From the NCBI GenBank assembly GCA_025451715.1, contig JANWJY010000140.1:1-39007 (forward strand): 39,007 bases of DNA, in the 5' to 3' direction. Position 1 is the stretch's first letter. Each line of letters opens with the position of its first letter. The position numbers and the translations under genes are program-made. The DNA is from Fimbriimonadaceae bacterium (GTDB lineage: Bacteria; Armatimonadota; Fimbriimonadia; Fimbriimonadales; Fimbriimonadaceae). Below, piece after piece: positions 23,560 to 31,636 of the stretch. The notes beneath the pieces were generated by a model that saw nothing but the letters and a program-made list of their open reading frames with translations, was not told the DNA's origin and did not search any database.

Positions 23560-24393
23560 CTAGACCCGCGACTCCTCAAGGTCCGTCGCCAGCGAAACCT
23601 CCTTCCACGCCTCGAAGTCGCGCTGCAACTGCGCGATCTTCTCGTTCGCCCACTCGTAGGCGTCGGGGCCGAGCAGGAGGCGCAGCGGCGGGTCCGGCGA
23701 ATCGACGACCCGGATCATCGCCCGGGCCGCCTTGACCGGGTCGCCAGCCTGTTTGCCGTCCACGTCGTCATAGGCGGCGATGCGCGCCTCGGTCAACTCC
23801 TTGTAGTCGCCCTCGTTGACGGGCGGCAACCCAAGTGACCGACCAGCGAAGTCCGTCCGAAAGCGCCCTGGCTCCACCAATGTCACACGCACACCGATCG
23901 GTGCGACCTCCGCAGCCATCGCCTCGCTGATCGCCTCCAGCGCGTGCTTGGTCGCGCAGTACATCCCGACGAACGGGTACGACGCGAGCCCCGCGATCGA
24001 AGAGAGCTGCAGCACGTGCCCGCTGCGCTGCTTTCGCATGACCGGCAGGACCTCGCGCTGCACGTTGAGCACGCCGAAAACGTTGGTGTCGAACTGTCTG
24101 CGCGCCCGCTCGTCGGAGAACTCCTCGATCACGCCCATCTCGCCGTAGCCGGCGTTGTTGACGAGCACGTCGATGCGCCCGAACCGCTTCATCGCCTCGG
24201 CGACCGCGGCCCTGATCGTCTCGGGCTTTGTGACGTCGAGCTCCGCCGCCAGACAGTCCCCGCTCTCAAGGTCCCGCACCGCCTCGACCTTCCGCGCCGT
24301 CGCGACGACCCTCTGCCCCTGCCGCAGCAGCTCCTCGCACAGCTCCCGCCCCAGCCCCGTCGAACTCCCCGTCACGAACCACACCCTGCTCAT
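23560..24393 (-). CDS. Short-chain dehydrogenase/reductase (SDR)
   Basis: 277 residues, classical SDR. NAD(P) motif TGSSTGLG (8-15), NNAG motif, catalytic Ser132, Tyr145 and Lys149 (YCATK), then VEPGRFRTDF. An Arg two residues after an Ala in ATARK at the end of strand 2 suggests NADP(H). The C-terminal extension (ATRV-like tail, IAQLQRDFEAWKEV) is common in the group annotated as oxidoreductases of unknown substrate. The start is ATG 24393, fixed by the TGSSTGLG distance and a GGTAGCCT box 7 nt before it. Confidence 0.9.
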   Translation of the reverse strand: MSRVWFVTGSSTGLGRELCEELLRQGQRVVATARKVEAVRDLESGDCLAAELDVTKPETIRAAVAEAMKRFGRIDVLVNNAGYGEMGVIEEFSDERARRQFDTNVFGVLNVQREVLPVMRKQRSGHVLQLSSIAGLASYPFVGMYCATKHALEAISEAMAAEVAPIGVRVTLVEPGRFRTDFAGRSLGLPPVNEGDYKELTEARIAAYDDVDGKQAGDPVKAARAMIRVVDSPDPPLRLLLGPDAYEWANEKIAQLQRDFEAWKEVSLATDLEESRV

Positions 24394-24400
24394 GGGGGAA

Positions 24401-24408
24401 AGGCTACC
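24401..24408 (-). promoter_or_regulatory. GGTAGCCT leaderless -10 box (SDR gene)
   Basis: Ends 7 nt before the ATG at 24393, inside the 28-bp gap behind the restriction gene. Confidence 0.5.
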
Positions 24409-24421
24409 GTCTGGGGACGGC

Positions 24422-25444
24422 CTACTCTTCCGTGAAAAGGTCTGTCGGGCCATCACCCTTAAACAGCACGGTCGAAGGGGTCCAGTCTTTTGCGAAGGCG
24501 TCGGCTCTGGTCAACCACTCCTTTATTCGATCCTTTGGCTTTACGCTTTTGTCCCAGTACTCGACGAAAAGTTCGTCGGGCAGCTCCTTCGCTGCTTTTC
24601 GCATAAGGGACTCCACGTTTTGAAGCCCCTTGCGTACGTAATCTCCGCCTCTTTCGGTGCCGGCAGCACTCCCAGCAGAGAATAAGTCGCGAGTCTGCGA
24701 AGCCATCACATTGAAGTACTTGAGGAGAAAGAAGGCAACTCCTTTGTACTTGTTCTTGTCCCGAGAGCCGCCCACGATTTGAGGAAAAAGGAGGGAGGCC
24801 ACGGCACGAATCCATAGCCTCTCGTCCGGGGGTAGATTGGTATAGAGCTTTATCTCAAGCGGAATACCGGGAGCACTGTCATCCTCTAGCCACCATATGA
24901 CCTCACCGGGCTTCAGTCTGCCGCGAGCGTATTCGCGTACTTTCTTCATCTTCTGCTGCGGCTTGAGTTTGCAGAAATCTTCGTAAGACATGGACAGCCT
25001 TTCGAACAGGGGTGCTTTACCGGGCTCGTCGCTCATATCGACACAGAATCGTGGAGCGTGTGAAATACGAACGTGCGAAATCACCTGCTCGTACTTGCCC
25101 CATCGAACCGCCGGCATTCCCCCAGCTTTGCCAAACATAATCCATACTTCTTTAACGCTCTGATCCCGCATCCCCTCGAATACGCTGTTGCCCGTGCTCA
25201 GCCAACTGTCGTGGTCCGTGTACTTCACTTCAACACCGAAGCCGTTCGCGCAGATGTCTGGGAATGCGTGGCGGTGAAAACTGGGCTTCACCTTGATGTC
25301 GGAGTCGTGCGCGACTCGTTCAAGCACCTCAAGTACCCGGGCCGCGAATTTAGCAGGATCGTGATACTTCTTGCTCTCGAGAAGATCCGCGTTCAATTGT
25401 TCTGATGCCTTCGAAAGAAGGCTCTCGAATTCTGCCGTAGTCAT
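24422..25444 (-). CDS. Putative type II restriction endonuclease (PD-(D/E)XK)
   Basis: 340 residues. The nuclease core is PD at 62-63 followed by ICANGFGVEVK, giving Asp63, Glu72 and Lys74, a standard PD...(D/E)XK arrangement. The rest is helical and rich in Lys/Glu, with no further known domain. The start ATG 25444 overlaps the stop of the methyltransferase gene (ATGA), so the pair is an R-M operon with the methylase translated first, which protects the host DNA. I do not recognise the exact enzyme family, and the recognition sequence cannot be derived. A TTG nine bases upstream is an alternative start. Confidence 0.78.
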   Translation of the reverse strand: MTTAEFESLLSKASEQLNADLLESKKYHDPAKFAARVLEVLERVAHDSDIKVKPSFHRHAFPDICANGFGVEVKYTDHDSWLSTGNSVFEGMRDQSVKEVWIMFGKAGGMPAVRWGKYEQVISHVRISHAPRFCVDMSDEPGKAPLFERLSMSYEDFCKLKPQQKMKKVREYARGRLKPGEVIWWLEDDSAPGIPLEIKLYTNLPPDERLWIRAVASLLFPQIVGGSRDKNKYKGVAFFLLKYFNVMASQTRDLFSAGSAAGTERGGDYVRKGLQNVESLMRKAAKELPDELFVEYWDKSVKPKDRIKEWLTRADAFAKDWTPSTVLFKGDGPTDLFTEE

Positions 25445-26409
25445 TCCAAACAATCCGCAACCGACCGGGCGACGTGCCAGGCCAAGACGGGCGGTACTGC
25501 ATTGCCGACTTGTCGCTCTGTTTCTCGCAAGCGAGCTTCAAATACGAAATCATCCGGAAAGGACTGGATTCGCGCCGCCTCTCTCATGGAGATTCGGCGA
25601 TCTAGTTTGTAGTGAAACTGGATGTTGCCGTGGCATTCGGCGCGGATCGTGTCTGATGGCCGGTGCGCCTTGAGTTTTCTGCTCCCTTGATCGTGACTAG
25701 GACGTGCGCGGCTCCAAATGTGATTGGGAGCATCGTATTCGCGTTTTTTGATCAAGTCGGAAATCGCCTGCTCCGCAGTCATCCAATCACGTTTATCGAG
25801 CACCGGTTTGGGATGCTTGAAGAGGCGAACACCGGGGCGCGTACCCACGAAGAAAACGCGCTGACGCATTTGCGGCACACCGTAATCTGCCGCAAGGTAG
25901 AGCTCGTAGGAGACGTTGTATCCGAGGCCCTTGAACGACTTGATAATTTCATCAAGCGCGGCACGATTGTATTCTTGCAGGAGCCCTTTGACATTTTCGG
26001 CAATGAACACCTTCGGCTTTGTGCGACCAACGGCGGCGACCATTGCTCGATAGAGACCACTACGCTCACCCGCTGCGCCCGTTCGCTTGCCGTTGATCGA
26101 AAAATCCTGACACGGGAAGCCGCCAATCAGGACGTCAGCCCGTTTCGGCATGTCCTCAATCGTCTCCCAAATGTCGCCGCAGACGATGTGCCCTCCGATG
26201 TTGCGCCGATACGTTCTGCACGCGGCAGGGTTGAGATCGTTGGCCCAAGTGACGCGAAACGGGTTCCGCCGATAGCGTTTTCCGAAGACCTCGAAGCCGC
26301 CTTGAAAACCGAGATCGAGGCCACCACAGCCAGAGAACAGAGATACGACTTTGTGCTCCCTCAGAGCCGGAGAGAGCACCATTCTACGACTTAGGTCTGC
26401 GACGGCCAT
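25441..26409 (-). CDS. DNA (cytosine-5) methyltransferase
   Basis: 322 residues. Motif I FSGCGGLDLGF, motif IV GGFPCQDFS with catalytic Cys100, motif VI AENVKGLL, motif VIII MRQRVFFVGTR, motif IX REAARIQSFPDDF and motif X QVGNAVPPVLA. The target recognition region (about 240-280) is short, with HRPSDTIRAECHGNIQFHY. The start ATG 26409 gives the usual N-terminus; an upstream TTG at 26457 would add 16 residues. It probably modifies the sequence cut by the coupled nuclease. Base composition looks less GC-rich than the neighbours, which fits horizontal gain. Confidence 0.93.
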   Translation of the reverse strand: MAVADLSRRMVLSPALREHKVVSLFSGCGGLDLGFQGGFEVFGKRYRRNPFRVTWANDLNPAACRTYRRNIGGHIVCGDIWETIEDMPKRADVLIGGFPCQDFSINGKRTGAAGERSGLYRAMVAAVGRTKPKVFIAENVKGLLQEYNRAALDEIIKSFKGLGYNVSYELYLAADYGVPQMRQRVFFVGTRPGVRLFKHPKPVLDKRDWMTAEQAISDLIKKREYDAPNHIWSRARPSHDQGSRKLKAHRPSDTIRAECHGNIQFHYKLDRRISMREAARIQSFPDDFVFEARLRETERQVGNAVPPVLAWHVARSVADCLE

Positions 26410-26512
26410 ACGCCAATTGTGACGGATTTCTGCCCGGGTTTGACGCTCACAGGACAAAAATACTGGAAATTCGTCTACCTCTTTTACAATCCTAGGTTCA
26501 AATGAGCCTGGC

Positions 26513-26722
26513 TAGAGCCGATTTGAGCCTGATTTGAACCTCTCCAAGCCCTTGGAGAGCCTCTTGGGAGGCTTAGAGAACCCCTCCAAAGCCTTGAAGA
26601 GCCTCTTTGGAGCCTTGGAGAACCCCTCCAAAGCCTTGAAGAGCCTCTTTGGAGCCTTGGAGAACCCCTCCGGACCCTTGGAGAGGTGCGGAAAGGGCTT
26701 GGAGAACCCCTCCGCTTGCATC
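26513..26722 (+). repeat. 21-bp tandem array, ten units
   Basis: Ten contiguous 21-bp units at 26513, 26534, 26555, 26576, 26597, 26618, 26639, 26660, 26681 and 26702. Two subtypes alternate in the middle (one starts GAGAACCCCTCC, the other AAGAGCCTCTTTGG), so a 42-bp unit is repeated exactly from 26576 to 26659. The outer units are diverged. Parts are self-complementary (CCAAAG...CTTTGG). It lies between the methyltransferase and the FN3 gene; 26410-26512 holds only the methyltransferase promoter region and nothing else I can name. Confidence 0.85.
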
Positions 26723-26751
26723 CCTGGCCTCTCCGGTGGAAAACTCGGGGC

Positions 26752-27363
26752 ATGGCAACAAGTCGAATCTCAAGACGGCCCGACGCGCTTCGGGACATGC
26801 TCACACAGGCATCGGCGGCGGCGACTGCGGTAGGCCTACCCTGGCCCGCGGCGGCACCGACCCCCGCACAGCTCACGGCGGGTGCGACGGCGCTCAACAC
26901 CAACGTCACGAACCTCAACAACCTCGACGGGCAGATCGCTACCGAGCGGCAGACCCGCGACACGAACGTCAACTCTGGTTTCGTGCTCATGCAGCGCGTC
27001 GATGAGGCGACCGACTCGCTGTACGGTCCCGACGGGGCGCAAAAACTCAACTTCGGTCTTCCTCCCAAGGGCACTGGCACGATTGATCCGCTGGTGAAAC
27101 TGACCGACCTGAAAGTGTACGACGGGCTCTTGCCGGGTTCGATCCGTTTTGATTTCGAGAACATCGACGGCGCGAGCTACGAAGTGGTGTGGGCGACCGA
27201 CTCCGCTTTCAACAACGTAGTCGGTTCTGCCGTCTCGACGCAGAGCGAGTACATGATCGCGGGGCTGACTTCCGGGACGCAGTACTGGATGCGCGTCCGC
27301 CCCGTTCGCGGCGGTCAGTCCGCGCCTTGGTCCGACCCGGCCACTCGCGTTGCTCCGCTGTAA
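26752..27363 (+). CDS. Fibronectin type III domain protein, small
   Basis: 203 residues, no signal peptide. An Ala-rich helical N-terminal part (about 1-85; PDALRDMLTQASAAATAVGLPWP, then NTNVTNLNNLDGQIATERQTRD) is followed by a linker and a C-terminal FN3-like domain (about 115-200: IRFDFENIDGASYEVVWATDSAF ... SGTQYWMRVRPVRGGQSAPWSDP). Proteins of this plan are common in Planctomycetota and Armatimonadota as hypotheticals. ATG 26752 has no SD; the frame is open further upstream into the repeat array, but the composition changes there. Function unknown. Confidence 0.75.
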   Translation: MATSRISRRPDALRDMLTQASAAATAVGLPWPAAAPTPAQLTAGATALNTNVTNLNNLDGQIATERQTRDTNVNSGFVLMQRVDEATDSLYGPDGAQKLNFGLPPKGTGTIDPLVKLTDLKVYDGLLPGSIRFDFENIDGASYEVVWATDSAFNNVVGSAVSTQSEYMIAGLTSGTQYWMRVRPVRGGQSAPWSDPATRVAPL

Positions 27364-27444
27364 CGCTACGACTTCGGGGCGGAGCGATTCGCCCCGAACG
27401 TCCGGCTCCTTCACCTCCGACCTGCCACAATCTCCCCCAACCCC

Positions 27445-28934
27445 ATGAGCAAGGAACTCGGGATCACACCCAGGGGCGAGAACTTCGCCGAGTGGTACAA
27501 CGACCTCGTCAAGCGCGCGGAGCTTGCCGAGAACTCGCCCGTGCGCGGCAGCATGGTCATCCGGCCGCACGGCTACGCGATCTGGGAGCTGATGCAGCGC
27601 GCGCTGGACGACATGTTCAAGGCGACCGGGCACGTCAACGCGTACTTCCCGCTGCTCATCCCGATGTCGTTCTTCGCCAAGGAGGCCGAGCACGTCGAGG
27701 GGTTCGCCAAGGAGAGCGCGATCGTCACCCACCACCGGCTCAAGGAAGGACCGAACGGGCTCGACGTCGACCCGGAGGCGAAGCTCGAAGAGCCGTACGT
27801 CATCCGCCCGTCGAGCGAGACGATCATCTGGCACACCTACAAGAACTGGATCCAGTCGTACCGCGATCTGCCGATCCTGATCAACCAGTGGGCGAACGTG
27901 ATGCGCTGGGAGCTGCGGCCGCGGCTGTTCTTGCGCACGACGGAGTTTTTGTGGCAGGAGGGCCACACCGCGCACGCGACCTACGACGAGGCCGAGCAGG
28001 AGGCGCTGACGATCCTGCACGAGTGCTACGGGCGCTTTGCGGAGGAGTGGATGGCGGTTCCTGTTCTCGCGGTCTAAAGAGCGACGGCGAGAAGTTCGCT
28101 GGGGCCGACCACACGTTCTGCATCGAGGCGCTGGTGCAGGACCTGCGCGCGATCCAAGCGGGGACCTCGCACCACCTGGGGCAGAACTTCGCGAAGGCGT
28201 TCGATGTGAAGTACCAGTCGAAGGAGGGGAAGCAGGAGTACGTCTACGCGACTTCGTGGGGCGTTTCGACGCGGCTGATCGGCACGATCGTCATGGCCCA
28301 CTCTGACGACAAGGGCTTGGTCTTGCCGCCGAAGCTCGCGCCCGTGCAGTGCGTGGTCATTCCGATCGGTAAAGCCGACCTGCTCGCACCCGTCTTGGCT
28401 CGATGTACCGAGCTCGCTGGTGCCTTACGCGCCCAAGGCGTGCGCGTGAAGGTGGACGACAGTGACAAGTCACCCGGCTGGAAGTACAACGATTGGGAGC
28501 TCAAGGGCGCATGCGTGCGGATTGAGCTTGGCCCGCGCGACCTCGAGGCGGGGCAGTGCGTCGTTGCCCGCCGCGACCATGAGGACAAGCAGACAATGCC
28601 TTTGGAAGTTGCCGTCGGGCACGTCGTCGCGCTGCTACCGAAGATGCAGCAGGCGATGTTCGACCGTGCCCTGGCGATGCGCGAGGCGAACACGCACCGG
28701 ATCGACGACTGGGACGCATTCAAGAAGCAGTTCGAAGGCGAAGGCGGCGGCGGGTTCGTGCTCGCGCACTGGGACGGCACCGGCGAGACCGAAGAATAGA
28801 TCAACGACGAGACCAAGGCCACCATACGCGTGATCCCGCTTGAGCCTCTGCACCCTGACGACGCGAAGCCGGGCAAGTGCATCCTCACCGGCAACCCGAG
28901 CAAGCAGCGGGTCGCGTTTGCGAAGGCGTACTGA
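27445..28934 (+). pseudogene. proS: Prolyl-tRNA synthetase gene, frameshifted and with an in-frame stop
   Basis: A complete archaeal/eukaryotic-type (no insertion domain) proS is readable, but in two frames and past one stop. Residues 1-208 are in one frame (class II motifs YFPLLIPMSFF and RPSSETIIW, then VMRWELRPRLFLRTTEFLWQEGHTAH). At about 28069-28072 the frame shifts (GCGGTCTAA where GCGGGTCTAAAG would continue as AGLKSDGEK). The anticodon-binding part follows to TAG at 28797. After that TAG the same frame continues with the conserved tail, ending ILTGNPSKQRVAFAKAY at 28934. A missing G plus one base change would restore it. Assembly error is possible; otherwise another proS must exist. 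Confidence 0.85.
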
Positions 28935-28937
28935 GGC

Positions 28938-30731
28938 TCACCAGCTCCCGCCGCCGCCGCCGCCAAACCCTCCGCCCGAGAAGCCGCCTCCTCCCGAGAA
29001 CCCCGAGCCCCCTCCGCTGGCACCGTCCGACCGGGGAGGCGTCGAGGCGGCAGAGCCGAAGTCCGAAGTCATCGAGCGGATGTCGTGTGCGAACACGTGC
29101 GCGTAGAACACTCCGCCGTACGGGTCGTGGTACCACGAAGGCGGCTCCTTGACGATGTCGGCGAACGCCTCGTTCCATTGCTCGATCAGGTCGAAGGCGA
29201 CCGCGTAGGGAAGGTACTCCTCGTACTTGAGCCCGTCGGGCTGCTTGTCGACGACCCACGCCATGTAGTTCTCGCGGTGCCTCATCATCTCGTAGAACCC
29301 GAGCGTCTCCTGCCGGACCTGGTTGCCATAGTAAGTCCTCATCGGCATGTGCCAGCCAAGGTTGATCGCTGGGATGAGCCCAACCAGTCCACCTAGGACG
29401 ATGACCCACACGTCCGCGACGAGGGAGAACTGGGAGAGAAGGAACGCGACCAGCCCAGTGAGCAGGATCCCGAGGAAGATCGCGATGCCGCGCACTGTGT
29501 TCGGGTTGGCGCGGTAAAGGTCGCGGGTCACGAAATCCTCGTAAATCGTGCCTTTGAGCTCCATGATGTGCGGCGCGACGTGCGTCCGCAAGTCCTCTCG
29601 GGTGATCTGGCCACCTGCGCTGAGAAGGCGCTCGAGGAGCTCGTTCTCGAAAAGGGAGAGTCCCGTGGTGTCCTCTTTGTTGGTCGGGTGCAGCACGTAC
29701 TCGCGCTTCTGGAACAGCCCCTCTTTCTGCGTTAGTTCGACCGTAAGGTAGCCCTTGACGCACAGCGACATGATCCCTGCTGCGAGGTCGCGTTGGTCGA
29801 CCCTCTCATCGAGCATGGTGCCTGCCTCGGTTGCAGGTAGGGAGCTTGGCGGCTCGAACCGGACCTGGACAGGCCCGTCCTTCTTGTCGCGGCCGTGCTT
29901 TGACCAGATGGGGTACATGATCAGCATCACCACGAAGGGTGTGAGCAAGGGGAGGTACTCCGTCGCGCGCCGCAGGAACTCTTCGAGGGGTGGCGGGCGG
30001 GGCACTGCCGCCTGTGGCAGGCTCAACACAAAGGTGAGTCCCTCGTACGGTTCAAGGGGCTTCGTGCGGGATCCGGTCATTTCGTTTGGCGTTAGCATGA
30101 GGTCGACGAACGGTTCATTGGCAGTGCTCGCGGTCCCTAACTCAGTCAAGACCACGGAGTCCCGCGAGCCGTATTCGCCGGCAAAGGCGCGGGCCCTGAG
30201 CTTCGCGCCGCTCTCCTGCGGAGGAAAGGTGACGCGGAACGAAGCGGCGGTGATCTGCGTGTCCCACTCTGGCCCGGTCGCGTTCCAGTAGAGCTCGGTC
30301 CAAGGCTCCCAAGACTTGTCCTCGTGCCAGTTGAGCGCGCCGAATACCGTGTACTGGATGACATAGGTCTCGCTGCTGCCTGGCGGAAGGAAGACGTCGG
30401 CATCGCCGATTCGGATCTTGAGGTAGTCGCCCTCGCGCGTGACCTTGGTCGTGTGCCTTTTTCCGCTCTCATCGACCACGGCGCCGAGCTTGAGCTGGAT
30501 CGCCCTCTCGCTACCCGTGCCAGTCGGGTAGACGATCGGTATCGTGCGAAAAATGCCGCGCCGTGGCTCGTTGAAGGTGACTTTGATCGTCTCAGTCACC
30601 GCGATCGTGGCGTCTTTGCTGACGATGACCTCAGTGTAAAACGAGTCAATGACGTAAGGGTAGTACTGCGCAGTCGCAAGCGACGCAAACGCAGCGGCGA
30701 CTAAGCACAGGGCGGCGCGCCAGCGGGACAT
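28938..30731 (-). CDS. DUF2207 domain membrane protein with Gly-rich tail
   Basis: 597 residues. Signal peptide (LCLVAAAFASLATAQ), external DUF2207 domain (about 25-220: EVIVSKDATIAVTETIKVTFNEPRRGIFRTIPI), membrane span at about 267-282 (LPLLTPFVVMLIMYPIW), a cytoplasmic part with a winged-helix look (AGIMSLCVKGYLTVEL, then LFENELLERLLSAGGQITREDL), two further spans (about 425-470), and a C-terminus ending in a run of Gly/Ser/Phe (FSGGGGFSGGGFGGGGGG). This is the usual plan of the family; its function is unknown. Stops are 3 bp apart from proS. A leaderless promoter box precedes it. Confidence 0.88.
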   Translation of the reverse strand: MSRWRAALCLVAAAFASLATAQYYPYVIDSFYTEVIVSKDATIAVTETIKVTFNEPRRGIFRTIPIVYPTGTGSERAIQLKLGAVVDESGKRHTTKVTREGDYLKIRIGDADVFLPPGSSETYVIQYTVFGALNWHEDKSWEPWTELYWNATGPEWDTQITAASFRVTFPPQESGAKLRARAFAGEYGSRDSVVLTELGTASTANEPFVDLMLTPNEMTGSRTKPLEPYEGLTFVLSLPQAAVPRPPPLEEFLRRATEYLPLLTPFVVMLIMYPIWSKHGRDKKDGPVQVRFEPPSSLPATEAGTMLDERVDQRDLAAGIMSLCVKGYLTVELTQKEGLFQKREYVLHPTNKEDTTGLSLFENELLERLLSAGGQITREDLRTHVAPHIMELKGTIYEDFVTRDLYRANPNTVRGIAIFLGILLTGLVAFLLSQFSLVADVWVIVLGGLVGLIPAINLGWHMPMRTYYGNQVRQETLGFYEMMRHRENYMAWVVDKQPDGLKYEEYLPYAVAFDLIEQWNEAFADIVKEPPSWYHDPYGGVFYAHVFAHDIRSMTSDFGSAASTPPRSDGASGGGSGFSGGGGFSGGGFGGGGGGSW

Positions 30732-30737
30732 AGCCAG

Positions 30738-30745
30738 AATGTACC
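30738..30745 (-). promoter_or_regulatory. GGTACATT leaderless -10 box (DUF2207 gene)
   Basis: Ends 6 nt before the ATG at 30731, on the side facing away from the structured region. Confidence 0.55.
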
Positions 30746-30759
30746 TAGGGCGGTCCGAT

Positions 30760-31560
30760 CACCGTTGGTGGATAACGGTGGGGAAAAGAAAACTCAATCG
30801 TGTTGCACGCGAAATCCCGGCAGATGTAGAGTGTTCACACAGCAACCGAGGGTTGGTCTGAAGAGTCCGGAGGGCATCCCCTGGATGAAACAGAACCGGT
30901 TCATATAAAACGGTTGCGACGCAGTGAGCGAGACATCGCAGAAGACGGCTCGACCTTCGGGAAGAGAAGTCGGAAGCGTTGAACCGATCGTTCACAGCGG
31001 TATTGCGAGAGACAGGTCCGCCCGGTCGAAAGGGCAATGGCTGAGTGGACTGAGCTCCGGGCAAAGCCCGGCCCGGAGCACAGCGCTCGCAAATCTCGGT
31101 TCGCCGCTCTTGGCGGTTGGCTGATGGAAGCCGAGCCGTGGCCCGCAAGGGTCAGACCCCGCAAGGGGTCAGTTCCGCAAGGACCTAAGCAAGGCAAGCC
31201 ACAGCGGACGGCGGCTTCGGTCGCGGTTCGTAACCGCGCGGCGCCCCTAAAAAGGCGCAGCGCATGGGTTGTGGCCCACGGTCGACCAAGTGTCGGAAGC
31301 CCGCAAGGGCACGCCGGCCCAGACGCACAAGAGCGGCGGAGCGAGCCTGATTGAATCGTTGGGCCGAATCGTCGACCTTCGGGAAGGCATTTCTGGCTTT
31401 TGGATCCAACCAGGATTCGGTCGCCTCGGGCTGGCTTCGGCCAGTCCGGGCGGTCGAGCAAAATATGTCGGCGTCGCGCCTCCGCAGCGTGGCGCCGCCG
31501 TTCTTTAAGCCGGAACACCTGGGTGGCCAGGTTCGTCAAAGACTGTAATCTTGCCGGGAA
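30760..31560 (+). ncRNA. Candidate large structured non-coding RNA
   Basis: About 800 bases with no credible protein gene but many strong hairpins. Examples: CACCGTT/AACGGTG (30760-30780), CAACC-GAG-GGTTG (30843), CATCC/GGATG (30875), GCTCCGGG/CCCGGAGC enclosing GGGCAAAGCCC (31054-31079), GACCCC-GCAA-GGGGTC (31155-31170), GCGGTT/AACCGC (31222), CTGGC-TTCG-GCCAG (31431-31444) and ACCTGG/CCAGGT (31517). GCTCGACC at 30948 is an exact partner of GGTCGAGC at 31452, a possible long-range helix. C(UUCG)G and GCAA loop motifs, four each, appear on the + strand, which sets the orientation. Ends are approximate. It shows no RNase P, tmRNA, SRP or rRNA signature that I can recognise. Confidence 0.6.
30803..30832 (+). 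promoter_or_regulatory. Possible sigma70-type promoter within the structured region
   Basis: TTGCAC and TAGAGT are separated by 18 nt; an RNA would start near 30839. If real, the first hairpin (30760) lies outside the RNA. Confidence 0.35.
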
Positions 31561-31587
31561 CCGTTGAGGGCACTCAGATTCTTGCCC

Positions 31588-31603
31588 CAACCCCGCGGGG
31601 TTG
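31588..31603. promoter_or_regulatory. Perfect 16-bp palindrome, possible operator
   Basis: CAACCCCGCGGGGTTG, directly upstream of the TACAAT box of the secreted protein gene, where a regulator could block or assist polymerase. It could also be the final hairpin of the structured RNA. Confidence 0.4.
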
Positions 31604-31606
31604 CGT

Positions 31607-31612
31607 TACAAT
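31607..31612 (+). promoter_or_regulatory. TACAAT -10 box (secreted protein)
   Basis: 24 nt before the ATG at 31637, so the mRNA has a leader of about 17 nt. Confidence 0.4.
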
Positions 31613-31636
31613 CAAAGTTGCTGGGGTTGATATCAT

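Noticed and set aside
26513..26722. CRISPR array
   Set aside because: Units are directly contiguous with no spacers, and no cas genes are nearby.
24422..26722. A mobile element carrying the R-M genes
   Set aside because: No transposase, integrase or terminal repeats are seen; only composition and the array hint at gain by transfer.
26484..27164. Open frames on both strands through the 21-bp array
   Set aside because: They arise because 21 is a multiple of three; the products are simple heptapeptide repeats, and the minus frame runs into the FN3 gene antisense.
28797..28799. Recoded TAG (pyrrolysine or similar) in proS
   Set aside because: TAG ends several intact genes here, for example pckA, and the same gene also has a frameshift; mutation or error is simpler.
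30760..31560. RNase P RNA, tmRNA, SRP RNA or an rRNA fragment
   Set aside because: The expected core motifs (such as GGAAAGTCCGG and ACAGAA...GGCTTA for RNase P, or the tRNA-like ends of tmRNA) are not found.
30901..31590. A 229-residue minus-strand open frame across the structured region
   Set aside because: Its product is extreme in Arg, Ser, Pro and Cys with no domain, and the region is explained better by hairpins; a + strand frame at 31037-31354 is equally poor.
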